Source of the DNA: CAYZTD01 sp964473335
GTDB lineage: Archaea; Thermoplasmatota; E2; DHVEG-1
Assembly (NCBI GenBank): GCA_964473335.1
Contig: CAYYOO010000007.1
Location: 1-39,429 of the forward strand
Direction of reading: 5' to 3'
DNA: 39,429 nt
Part shown: positions 31,424 to 39,043 of the stretch, in pieces
Layout: each line of letters begins with the position of its first letter
Position numbering within the stretch: the stretch's first letter is position 1
The notes under the pieces: model-generated
Database searches by the model: none
The model's input: only the letters and a program-made list of their open reading frames with translations
Told to the model about the DNA's origin: nothing
Made by a program: the position numbers and the translations under genes

Positions 31424-32674
31424 TTATTCAAGTGATACATCATAATTTGCAAATTCTGTGTTTTTAAATAAATGCGGATCTACAAAACCGTTTATAGATA
31501 TTGGAAATACTTGTTTTGTTCCGCTGACTGAAAAATCTGCATTAATTCTTAGTACTATCCAATCTGGAAGTATCTTTTTTGATCCTGAAAATAAGAATGT
31601 TTTGTAAGGAATTAGAATCTGTGTTCTAACACATGTCAGATTTCTGGGTGCGATTTCACATGGATCCATGGCTTCCTTTCCGATTAAAGTTTCTTCTTCT
31701 TCATCTAACCTATAAATTCTACAAACAAGATTATCTGCAAGTAATGGAATATTACTTGGATTATACATTCTAAAACCGACTGTACCTAATACTCCATTCA
31801 ATCTAAATTTAAACTGAAGAGGTAATCCAAAATCTATTGTTTCATTGTTAAATATGAAATCTTTGATTTTTGGAATATCAAATGATGCATCTGCTGAAAA
31901 AGAGATATTTTGAGTTATTCCAGCAATTTTGGCACCTGCTATTCCTCTTATGATCATATTAAGCTCATCTGCGTCAAGCGCCTCATAATTAATGTTACCT
32001 TTTGAGTTAAAAACCTCTTTACTATCGGGTTTTATTGTATCTCCCTTAACTTCGATTTTTCCTACATTTTTATTTTCGTTTGTTATTATATCAAGAATAA
32101 AACTATCGACTTTAAACTCGAAATTTGTAGGATTGTATAAGTCTATTGAAGTACTGAAATTTAGTCCGTCTTTTGTTATTTCATCAAAAGAAGTATGAAC
32201 CTCTATATCAGGTTGCTTTAGTTTTTCAAATAGTTTTTCTAATGATGTTGTAACTGTTATTTTTAATGGTATTGATTTTTCAATAAAACCTAGGATTTTT
32301 ACTCCAATTCTAGTGTTTACTGTATTTTCTAGAATCTTAAATTTATTGCTTTTAAAACTTAAGTTATCAATGGATTCAAAGATTTTTTCAGAATTTGAAT
32401 GAACGGTTCCCCCCTCTATTGATATTTCACCAATTTTTTTTCCATCATCTGTTTTACTTTTAACATCTAAATTGGATACTATAATTTCAAAATTATTTGG
32501 ATTTGATATCTCTATATTAGTACCAAGTATTATTTCTTCAGAATTAACATCTAATATGTCTATTTCCATCATAATGTCAGGGCTTTTAAAAAACTGAATA
32601 TCAATAAAGATAATTGATGCAAAGACAACGTTCAATATTATCAAAGCAACTAGTACTAATTTTGTTTTTTTCAT
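31424..32674 (-). CDS. Membrane-anchored protein with three LEA2/WHy-like domains
   Basis: 416 aa with one N-terminal membrane segment (LVLVALIILNVVFASIIFI) and the rest outside the cell or facing the membrane. Three repeats each carry an Asn-Pro motif: IEISNPNNFEI, IDLYNPTNFEF and RMYNPSNIPLL, the mark of LEA14/WHy beta-sandwich domains. Two further cysteines (DNLVCRIYR and the MDPCEIAP/LTCVRT region) could form disulfides in the third domain. LEA2 proteins are linked to desiccation and stress in plants; in archaea the role is unknown. It is monocistronic with a TATA-like element just upstream. Confidence 0.75.
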   Translation of the reverse strand: MKKTKLVLVALIILNVVFASIIFIDIQFFKSPDIMMEIDILDVNSEEIILGTNIEISNPNNFEIIVSNLDVKSKTDDGKKIGEISIEGGTVHSNSEKIFESIDNLSFKSNKFKILENTVNTRIGVKILGFIEKSIPLKITVTTSLEKLFEKLKQPDIEVHTSFDEITKDGLNFSTSIDLYNPTNFEFKVDSFILDIITNENKNVGKIEVKGDTIKPDSKEVFNSKGNINYEALDADELNMIIRGIAGAKIAGITQNISFSADASFDIPKIKDFIFNNETIDFGLPLQFKFRLNGVLGTVGFRMYNPSNIPLLADNLVCRIYRLDEEEETLIGKEAMDPCEIAPRNLTCVRTQILIPYKTFLFSGSKKILPDWIVLRINADFSVSGTKQVFPISINGFVDPHLFKNTEFANYDVSLE

Positions 32675-32778
32675 CTTAAGACCCTAAATTACAATATTAT
32701 TATATAATCTATAAGTATAAAAATATTCTTATCAAACAGATTCTTTAATATATTGGAAATTTATTGATAGATAATAAA

Positions 32779-33819
32779 ATGAATGTTACAATTGTTGGTG
32801 GAGGCTTTTGCGGGGCAATAATAGCAAAGAATCTAGAGAAAAATAAGAGTATCAATTTAACCGTGATAGATAATAAAAAGTATTTTGAATATAGACCAGG
32901 TCTTATAAAAGTGATATCAAATCAAAAACATAAAGAAAAAATTGTTTTAGATTATGATCATTTTTTAAAAAATACAAAGGTTATTCAAGAAAAAGTTACT
33001 AGTATTTCTCCTAATAAAATTAAGACAGGAAAAAAAGAGTACGACTATGATTATTTAGTAATATCCTATGGTATAAAATATCCAATTTTTCTAAAAAACA
33101 AAAAAAAGGTGTTTATTGTAAATGAGATAAATACGTGTGAAAAAGCTGTTGAAAATATAAAGAATTCACAAAAAATATTAATTGTTGGTGGAGGCTTGAT
33201 AGGTGTTGAAGTAGCTGGTGAAATTGCTACAGAATATCCTGAAAAAAAAGTTATTATTGTTCATTCTAAAAATCGTTTGATTGAAAGAAACTCTATATAT
33301 GTATCAAAGATGGCTGAGTATTTTTTAAAAAGAAAAAATGTAAAAATTATTTATAATGAAAAGATTGTTCAAAACAAAAATAATATTTTTATTACATCAA
33401 AAAAACAAAAAATTAATGCAGATATTGCAATTTGGTGTGCAGGCAATAAGTGTGAATCTTCCTTATTAAATGATTTTAAAGATAACATTTTTTCTAAAAA
33501 AGGATGTCTGAAAGTTGATGAGTATCTTCGCTTAAAAGGTTATGATAATATTTTTGTTGGAGGAGATATCACAGATATAAATGAAGAAAAAACTGCTCAA
33601 AATTCTAAAAGACACGCTAAGTTCATTACAAAAAATATTAATAATATTATAGATAATAAAAACCTGAAAGAATATAAGAAATTTAAGGGACCAATATTTA
33701 TTAGTCTTGGTCCAAAAAAAGGGATTTTTGTTTTTGGAAAAATTTCTTATTTTGGTTATTTGCCAAATTTTTTTAAAAATTTTATTGAATCTTGGTTTTT
33801 TCATACAATTGGTTTTTAG
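32779..33819 (+). CDS. FAD-dependent NAD(P)H oxidoreductase, NDH-2/FSP1-like
   Basis: Two-dinucleotide-binding-domain flavoprotein of about 346 aa. The FAD motif VTIVGGGFCGAIIA opens the chain, the NAD(P)H motif LIVGGGLIGVEVAGEIA is near residue 135, and IFVGGDITDINEEKTAQ is the second FAD segment. The end (ISLGPKKGIFVFGKISYFGY) and the AQNSKRHAK helix resemble AIFM2/FSP1 and type II NADH dehydrogenases, which reduce quinones. The frame opens at TTG 32764, but the motif starts right after ATG 32779, and TTTAATATAT at 32744-32753 fits a leaderless start there. It precedes the carotenoid genes by 52 bases. Confidence 0.85.
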   Translation: MNVTIVGGGFCGAIIAKNLEKNKSINLTVIDNKKYFEYRPGLIKVISNQKHKEKIVLDYDHFLKNTKVIQEKVTSISPNKIKTGKKEYDYDYLVISYGIKYPIFLKNKKKVFIVNEINTCEKAVENIKNSQKILIVGGGLIGVEVAGEIATEYPEKKVIIVHSKNRLIERNSIYVSKMAEYFLKRKNVKIIYNEKIVQNKNNIFITSKKQKINADIAIWCAGNKCESSLLNDFKDNIFSKKGCLKVDEYLRLKGYDNIFVGGDITDINEEKTAQNSKRHAKFITKNINNIIDNKNLKEYKKFKGPIFISLGPKKGIFVFGKISYFGYLPNFFKNFIESWFFHTIGF

Positions 33820-33829
33820 CAAGGATAAA

Positions 33830-33837
33830 TTTATATT
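33830..33837 (+). promoter_or_regulatory. TATA box of the lycopene cyclase/carotenoid cluster
   Basis: GGATAAA followed by TTTATATT is a TATA element. The start point would be near 33860, next to TTAAC at 33856-33860 and GGAGG at 33861-33865. The cluster can therefore be transcribed apart from the flavoprotein gene. Confidence 0.5.
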
Positions 33838-33871
33838 TCTTCTTTTTATATCATATTAACGGAGGCTTATA

Positions 33872-34585
33872 TTGGTTTCAATAAATTATTTGATTCTTGA
33901 TTTTTTGATTATATTATTTCCACTTTTGTTTTCTTTTAAATGGAAATTTAAGTATTACAAATTTTTTAAACCTCTTGCTGCATCTATATTAATCGTAGGT
34001 GGATCGTATATACTCTGGGATATACTTGTAACAGCAAGAAAAGATTGGTGGTTTAATGAAGAATATCTCTCAGGAATTAAGATTGTAAATCTTCCAATTG
34101 AAGAGATTATGTTTTTTATTGTTGTACCTTTTGCTTGTATATTTATTTATGAAAATCTTGTCTATTTTGTAAAAGATAAGGAAATCAAATTCAACAAATG
34201 GTTTTATTTTGGATTATTTATTGTTTTTCTAATAGTTGGTCTTATATTCTACAATCAGGATTATACTATACTTGCAATGTTTTCAGTTGCATTGTTCTTT
34301 TTAATAGCTGCGTTTTTGTATCCAAAGATTTTAAAATCAAGGCATTTTTGGGTGTATCTAGTTCTATCTTTTATACCATTTATAATCTTTAATTATATGC
34401 TAACCTCAATCCCAATTGTTGAATATAATCCTGAAGCTATATGGGGTGGAACAGTTGAGCAAGTCTGGCATTATAGATTTATTACTATTCCATTTGAGGA
34501 TTTTTTTTATAACTTTTCTATGCTTTCGTTTTATCTAATGGCATATATGTATTTTAAATCAAGATGGATCAAACAAAAAAGTTAA
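33872..34585 (+). CDS. crtY: Lycopene beta-cyclase, fused CrtYcd/CarR type
   Basis: Seven-helix integral membrane enzyme, 237 aa, that cyclises both ends of lycopene to beta-carotene. The two repeat halves each show the family signature: NLPIEEIMFFIVVPFACIFI in the first and TIPFEDFFYNFSML in the second, with the acidic pairs EE and ED conserved. WWFNEEYLSGIK is the family loop. The start is TTG 33872, six bases after GGAGG at 33861-33865. This fused form is typical of archaea such as haloarchaea and Sulfolobales. It is followed by crtI, crtB and crtZ. Confidence 0.92.
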   Translation: MVSINYLILDFLIILFPLLFSFKWKFKYYKFFKPLAASILIVGGSYILWDILVTARKDWWFNEEYLSGIKIVNLPIEEIMFFIVVPFACIFIYENLVYFVKDKEIKFNKWFYFGLFIVFLIVGLIFYNQDYTILAMFSVALFFLIAAFLYPKILKSRHFWVYLVLSFIPFIIFNYMLTSIPIVEYNPEAIWGGTVEQVWHYRFITIPFEDFFYNFSMLSFYLMAYMYFKSRWIKQKS

Positions 34586-34604
34586 TAGTTAATCTTTGTT
34601 AACT
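34581..34604 (+). promoter_or_regulatory. GTTAA repeats and palindrome upstream of crtI
   Basis: GTTAA occurs at 34581-34585, 34588-34592 and 34598-34602. The last two lie within AGTTAA-N6-TTAACT, a perfect six-base inverted repeat at 34587-34604. A TATA-like AATTTATAT follows at 34611-34619. The first copy includes the cyclase stop codon. A regulator site is possible; the half-sites lack the GG/CC ends of a BirA box. Confidence 0.4.
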
Positions 34605-34633
34605 TACTTTAATTTATATGGGTGGAGTTTAGA

Positions 34634-36124
34634 ATGAGTAATAAAGTAATAGTGGTAGGTTCAGGTTTTGGCGGTCTTTCAGCTGCATCTCTTCTTTCTA
34701 AAGATGGTTTTGATGTAACAGTTATAGAAAAAAACGAACAAGTAGGCGGTAGGGCTTCAGTTTGGAAAAAAGATGGTTTTACTTTTGATATGGGGCCATC
34801 ATGGTATTTGATGCCTGATGTTTTTGAAAATTTCTTTTCTCAATTTGGAAAAAAACCAGAGGATTATATGGAACTAGTTAGGCTTGATCCAGCCTATAGA
34901 GTGTTTTTTTCTGAAAATGATTATGTAGATATTTCAAAAGATCTAGAAAAAAACCTTGATTTATTTGAAAAAATAGAGCCTGGTGCAAAGGAAAAAATGA
35001 AAGAGTATCTAGAGAAATCCAAATATGAATATGATATTGCAATGAAGGATTTTATCTATAAGGATTACAAACATTTGACTGATTTTTTAAAACCAAGGCT
35101 TATTGTTGAAGGAACTAAACTCCATATGTTTGAAAAGCTTGATAGCTATGCACAAAGGTATTTCAAATCTGATAAGATTAGAAAAATCCTTGAGTATACT
35201 ATTGTTTTTCTTGGAGGAAGCCCGTATGATAGTCCAGCACTATATTCACTTATGTCACATGTAGATTTTAACATGGGTGTATGGTTTCCTAAAGGCGGTA
35301 TGGGTAAACTTGCTGAAGCAATGTATGCTTTAGCACAGGAACAAGGTGTAAAATTTATCTTTAACGAACCAGTTGAAAAAATAAATGTAGAAAATGGTAT
35401 TGCAAAGAGTGTTAAAACCTGTAAAAAAACGTATAATGCAGATCTAGTGGTTGTAAATGCTGATTATTCATGGGCTGATAACAATCTACTTGATAAGAAA
35501 TATTGGTCTTATTCAGAAAAATATTGGGATAAAAGAAAGATTGCACCTTCTGCATATCTTTTGTATCTTGGAGTTGATAAAGAAATCAAAAATTTCAGGC
35601 ATCATACATTGTTTTTCCATGACAGGTGGGTTGAACATTTTGATGATATCTTTAAGCATCCTAAATGGCCAAAGAACTTTTCATATTATGTTTCTTGCAT
35701 TACAAAAACTGATCCAGATACTGCACCAAAGGGATGTGAGAATGTATTTGTCTTAATACCTGTGGCACCTGGGCTAAAAGACACTAAAGAAACACGTGAA
35801 AAATATTTTGACATGGTTCTTTCACATATGGAGAAACTTGCTGGTGAAAATATTCGCGATCATATAATTCTAAAAAGGATATTTGCACATAATGATTTTT
35901 CAAATAGATATAATGCATATAAGGGAACAGCTCTTGGTCTTGCTCATACCTTAAGACAAACTGCAGTTGGACGCCCTAAGCAGCAAAGTAAGAAAGTTAA
36001 GAATCTATTTTATACCGGACATTACAACCATCCTGGAATTGGAGTCCCAATGGTAATTATTTGTTCTCAAATTCTAAGAGATAATATAAAAACTCTTAAT
36101 TTGGTACAAACAAAAGAAATATAA
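34634..36124 (+). CDS. crtI: Phytoene desaturase (CrtI type)
   Basis: FAD enzyme that desaturates phytoene to lycopene in the membrane. The FAD motif VIVVGSGFGGLSAA starts at residue 4, followed by GGRASVWKKDGFTFDMGPS. The C-terminal signature FYTGHYNHPGIGVPM is the CrtI family hallmark. It is 496 aa from ATG 34634; GTG 34622 is in frame, but GGTGGAG sits just before the ATG. It follows lycopene cyclase by 48 bases and precedes crtB by 41. No second crtI-like gene is in the window, so it probably does all four desaturations. Confidence 0.94.
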   Translation: MSNKVIVVGSGFGGLSAASLLSKDGFDVTVIEKNEQVGGRASVWKKDGFTFDMGPSWYLMPDVFENFFSQFGKKPEDYMELVRLDPAYRVFFSENDYVDISKDLEKNLDLFEKIEPGAKEKMKEYLEKSKYEYDIAMKDFIYKDYKHLTDFLKPRLIVEGTKLHMFEKLDSYAQRYFKSDKIRKILEYTIVFLGGSPYDSPALYSLMSHVDFNMGVWFPKGGMGKLAEAMYALAQEQGVKFIFNEPVEKINVENGIAKSVKTCKKTYNADLVVVNADYSWADNNLLDKKYWSYSEKYWDKRKIAPSAYLLYLGVDKEIKNFRHHTLFFHDRWVEHFDDIFKHPKWPKNFSYYVSCITKTDPDTAPKGCENVFVLIPVAPGLKDTKETREKYFDMVLSHMEKLAGENIRDHIILKRIFAHNDFSNRYNAYKGTALGLAHTLRQTAVGRPKQQSKKVKNLFYTGHYNHPGIGVPMVIICSQILRDNIKTLNLVQTKEI

Positions 36125-36131
36125 ATAAAAT

Positions 36132-36155
36132 AATAATTAACGAGTGTTAATTATT
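36132..36155 (+). promoter_or_regulatory. Perfect 10-bp palindrome at the crtB start
   Basis: AATAATTAAC, four bases GAGT, then GTTAATTATT: ten of ten positions pair. A TATA-like ATATAAATAAA at about 36119-36129, overlapping the end of crtI, would start RNA near 36149, inside this repeat. The GAGGA ribosome site follows at 36156-36160. It may be an operator or an mRNA hairpin over the ribosome site. Confidence 0.5.
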
Positions 36156-36165
36156 GAGGAAATGA

Positions 36166-37053
36166 ATGATAAATAAAAGCCTATATTCTATTTTTAAACA
36201 AGGGAGTACGACCTTTTTTTATTCAAGTCTTTTTTTCCCAAATTATCTAAAAAAAGACGTATTTGTTTTATATGGTTTTGTAAGAAAAGCAGATAATTTT
36301 GTAGATTCAATGGCACAAAAAATCAATGGATTTTATAATTTTAAAGAAAAATACGAACGTTCAATTATTGGTGAAAAATCAAATAATTTTGTAATAGATG
36401 AGTTTGTTAAATTAAGTAGAAAAAAAGGTTTTAAACAAAAATGGACCGAATCATTTCTAAAATCAATGGAAATGGATATTACAAAACATAGATACAATTC
36501 AATTGAAGATACTCTAAAATATATCTACGGATCAGCAGAAGTGGTAGGTCTATATATGTCAAGGATTATGAATCTTCCAAAGAAAGCTGAATATTATGCA
36601 AAATATCTTGGGAGATCTATGCAATATATAAATTTCTTAAGAGATATTAATGAAGATAACCAACTTGGGAGGATATATTTTCCTAATGACGATTTGGAAG
36701 AATACAATCTAAAGAATCTTGAATATGAATATGTCAAAAATCATGAGGATAATTTCTTTTTATTTATTGAAAAACAACTTAGTAGATATTGTGAATGGCA
36801 AAGTGTTGCAGAAGAGGGTTTTAAATATATGCCAAAGAGATATCTAATTCCTGTAAAAACTGCATCTGAAATGTACAACTGGACAGCAGAACAAATCTAT
36901 AAAGATCCAATGATAATCTATAAAGTAAAAGTCAAACCCATGATAAATCAGATTTTTTCAAAGACGCTATTAAATGTAATAGATCCTAGAAAACCAATGA
37001 AAAGAAAAATAGAATGTAGAAGAAAAAGATTACCACAACTTAATTATGAATAA
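36166..37053 (+). CDS. crtB: 15-cis-phytoene synthase
   Basis: Condenses two geranylgeranyl-diphosphates to phytoene, 295 aa, trans-isoprenyl fold. The first Asp-rich motif is RKADNFVD; the second is RDINEDNQLGRIYFPND with the conserved Asp and Gly-Arg-x-Tyr-x-Pro. The segment YIYGSAEVVGLYMSRIM is the expected substrate cavity helix. ATG 36166 is five bases after GAGGA. It sits between crtI and crtZ in one cluster with its own possible promoter. The basic C-terminus (RKPMKRKIECRRKRLPQ) is a slight extension. Confidence 0.93.
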   Translation: MINKSLYSIFKQGSTTFFYSSLFFPNYLKKDVFVLYGFVRKADNFVDSMAQKINGFYNFKEKYERSIIGEKSNNFVIDEFVKLSRKKGFKQKWTESFLKSMEMDITKHRYNSIEDTLKYIYGSAEVVGLYMSRIMNLPKKAEYYAKYLGRSMQYINFLRDINEDNQLGRIYFPNDDLEEYNLKNLEYEYVKNHEDNFFLFIEKQLSRYCEWQSVAEEGFKYMPKRYLIPVKTASEMYNWTAEQIYKDPMIIYKVKVKPMINQIFSKTLLNVIDPRKPMKRKIECRRKRLPQLNYE

Positions 37054-37083
37054 CTTTTATTATAATATGATTGGTGTATAAAA

Positions 37084-37542
37084 ATGGATCAAATAAGTAT
37101 TGGAATATACATTTTTGCAATTATTATAACTTTTTTATTTATGGAATTTGTAGCATGGTTTTTACATAAATATGTAATGCATGGTTTTGGATGGTATTTA
37201 CATGAAGACCATCATAGGTACACAAAGGGACGATTTGAAAAAAATGATGTGTTTGGTCTTATTTTTGCAATAGCTTCTTTTCTCTTGATTCTAACAGGTT
37301 ATCTTGCAAATTTTGATATAAGATTTCCAATTGGGATTGGCGTTATGATTTATGGATTAGGATATTTTCTAGTTCATGATACTTTTTTTCACAAAAGAAT
37401 TAAAATTAAGTATCGGCCAAAAAGTAAATACGTAAAAAGAGTGCTAAATGCCCATACAGTTCATCATCAAAAAAGTAAAGCTCATGAAGGTATATGTTTT
37501 GGATTTTTATATGCATCAAAAAAATATGATGTAAAAAAGTAG
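37084..37542 (+). CDS. crtZ: Beta-carotene hydroxylase (CrtZ family)
   Basis: A di-iron membrane hydroxylase that adds 3-OH groups to beta-carotene rings, giving zeaxanthin, with O2 and ferredoxin. All histidine motifs of the fatty-acid-hydroxylase superfamily are seen: HKYVMHG, HEDHHR, HDTFFH and HTVHHQK. Hydrophobic helices flank them, and the 152-aa length matches CrtZ. It follows crtB by 30 bases. The O2 need contrasts with the oxygen-sensitive Hdr/hydrogenase system nearby, which hints at exposure to oxic conditions. Confidence 0.92.
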   Translation: MDQISIGIYIFAIIITFLFMEFVAWFLHKYVMHGFGWYLHEDHHRYTKGRFEKNDVFGLIFAIASFLLILTGYLANFDIRFPIGIGVMIYGLGYFLVHDTFFHKRIKIKYRPKSKYVKRVLNAHTVHHQKSKAHEGICFGFLYASKKYDVKK

Positions 37543-37595
37543 TTTTTTAAGATTATTGTTTGTTAAAGAAGCTTAAAATTATACATACTCATATA

Positions 37596-38627
37596 TCAAT
37601 TTATTATATATTTGATTTCTTTAACAAAATCAAAGATTTCTTTTTTTGTTGTATTAAATGAACACATTAATCTTACAATATTTTCTTTTTCATCAAAAAT
37701 GTGGAAAAAATATTTTTTCAAAAGCTTTTTATTATATTTTCTATCAAATTTTACAAAAACTGCATTACCTTGAATCTTTTGAGTGATCTCAATATTTTTA
37801 ATCTCTTTTAATTCTTCATATAAAATTTTAGCCATTTTATTTGCATGTTGAGCGTTTTTAAGCCATAATTTATCTTTAAAAAAGGCGTTAAACTGAGCGG
37901 AAATAAAACGCATTTTAGATGTAAGGTGCATACCTTGTTTTCTATAAAATTCAAAGTTTTCACCAATTTTTTTATCAAAAAAAACTACTGCATCACCAAA
38001 CATCATACCGTTTTTTGTTCCACCAAAAGAAAGAAGATCAACTCCTACTTTACTAGTGATTTCAGATAAAGATGAATTTAGATATGCAGCTGCGTTACAA
38101 AGTCTTGCACCATCCATATGAAGAAACATATTATTTTTGTGAGCAAAATCAGAGATATCCTTTATCTCTTTAGGTAAATATACTGTTCCCAGTTCAGATA
38201 CTTGTGTGATTGAGATGACTTTTGGTTGAGCCATATGAACATCTCCTATGCCAACCATTTTTGATTTAATTAAATCAGTTGTAAGTTTTCCATCAACTGT
38301 TTTGATTGTTTCAATTTTACAGCCTAAAAATTTCTCAGGACCACAGCATTCATGGACATTCAGATGAGCTGTCTCTGGACAAATTATTGAATTAAAAGAA
38401 TTTGTAATTGCCTTTAAGCCTAATATATTTGCAGCGGTTCCATTTCCAACAAAATACACACCAATGTTGTTTCCAAATTCTTTTTTAAAATTTTTAATAG
38501 CCTTATCTGTATATTCATCTTCACCATAGGCTATCTGAAAATCTTTGTTAGAATTTTTTATCTCTTCCATTATTTTTTTATGAACGCCTGAATGATTATC
38601 TGAACCAAATTCCTTGTTAACAGTCAT
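37596..38627 (-). CDS. ltaE: Low-specificity L-threonine aldolase
   Basis: PLP fold-type I enzyme that splits threonine (or allo-threonine) to glycine and acetaldehyde, 343 aa. The chain starts with FGSDNHSGVHKKIM, the family motif GSDN-x-S/T-G/T. YFVGNGTAAN binds PLP phosphate, LHMDGARLCNAA holds the pyridine-N Asp, and SFGGTKNGMMFGDAVV has the PLP Lys. It converges with crtZ and has an AT-rich upstream with a TATA-like AATTATATAG about 35 bases before the start. Confidence 0.9.
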   Translation of the reverse strand: MTVNKEFGSDNHSGVHKKIMEEIKNSNKDFQIAYGEDEYTDKAIKNFKKEFGNNIGVYFVGNGTAANILGLKAITNSFNSIICPETAHLNVHECCGPEKFLGCKIETIKTVDGKLTTDLIKSKMVGIGDVHMAQPKVISITQVSELGTVYLPKEIKDISDFAHKNNMFLHMDGARLCNAAAYLNSSLSEITSKVGVDLLSFGGTKNGMMFGDAVVFFDKKIGENFEFYRKQGMHLTSKMRFISAQFNAFFKDKLWLKNAQHANKMAKILYEELKEIKNIEITQKIQGNAVFVKFDRKYNKKLLKKYFFHIFDEKENIVRLMCSFNTTKKEIFDFVKEIKYIIN

Positions 38628-38836
38628 ATCTTTTTCGAAGTTATTTTGTTATTTAAAATCTTCTATATAATTTTCTAAAGAATTCTGTAAAAAGAATTAA
38701 ATATGATGATGACATGTGCAAAAATAATTAAAAGGAATAAGATAGGGCTTTAATTTCAATTAATATCAGATTTAAAGTTGTTAATTTTATTCTAAAAAAT
38801 GATAACTTCTAAGAAAAAATGATGAGGTATCATAAT

Positions 38837-39034
38837 ATGAAAGGAAAAATCAAATGGTATGACCTAAGGAAAGGATATGGTTTTATCGAAGTTGAAGGCC
38901 AAGATGACGATATCTTTGTTCATAGAACATCACTTCCAGAAGGAGTATATTATCTAAAGGAAGAAGATGAAGTAGAATTTGAGATTGAAGAAACAGAAAA
39001 AGGTCCTAAAGCGATCAATGTTAAAAAATTATGA
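38837..39034 (+). CDS. Cold-shock domain protein (CspA family)
   Basis: A 65-aa OB-fold RNA chaperone. RNP-1 is KGYGFIEVE and RNP-2 is DIFVHRTSL, both intact, after the GKIKWYD start. The frame reaches 38819, but TGAGGT lies about nine bases before ATG 38837, which gives the family-standard N-terminus MKGKIKWYD. It is acidic at its end. The FKBP gene starts nine bases after its stop, so the two probably form one stress/protein-folding transcript. Cold-shock proteins occur only in some archaeal lineages. The gap 38628-38836 holds no gene I can support. Confidence 0.9.
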   Translation: MKGKIKWYDLRKGYGFIEVEGQDDDIFVHRTSLPEGVYYLKEEDEVEFEIEETEKGPKAINVKKL

Positions 39035-39043
39035 GGAAAAAAT

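Noticed and set aside
34587..34604. Second BirA box upstream of crtI
   Set aside because: The half-sites are AGTTAA/TTAACT with a 6-base spacer and lack the CC/GG edges and the 14-base spacing seen at 25718-25749.
38628..38836. tRNA or other structured RNA in the gap before the cold-shock gene
   Set aside because: No cloverleaf arms, CCA or GC-rich stem; the stretch is uniformly AT-rich.
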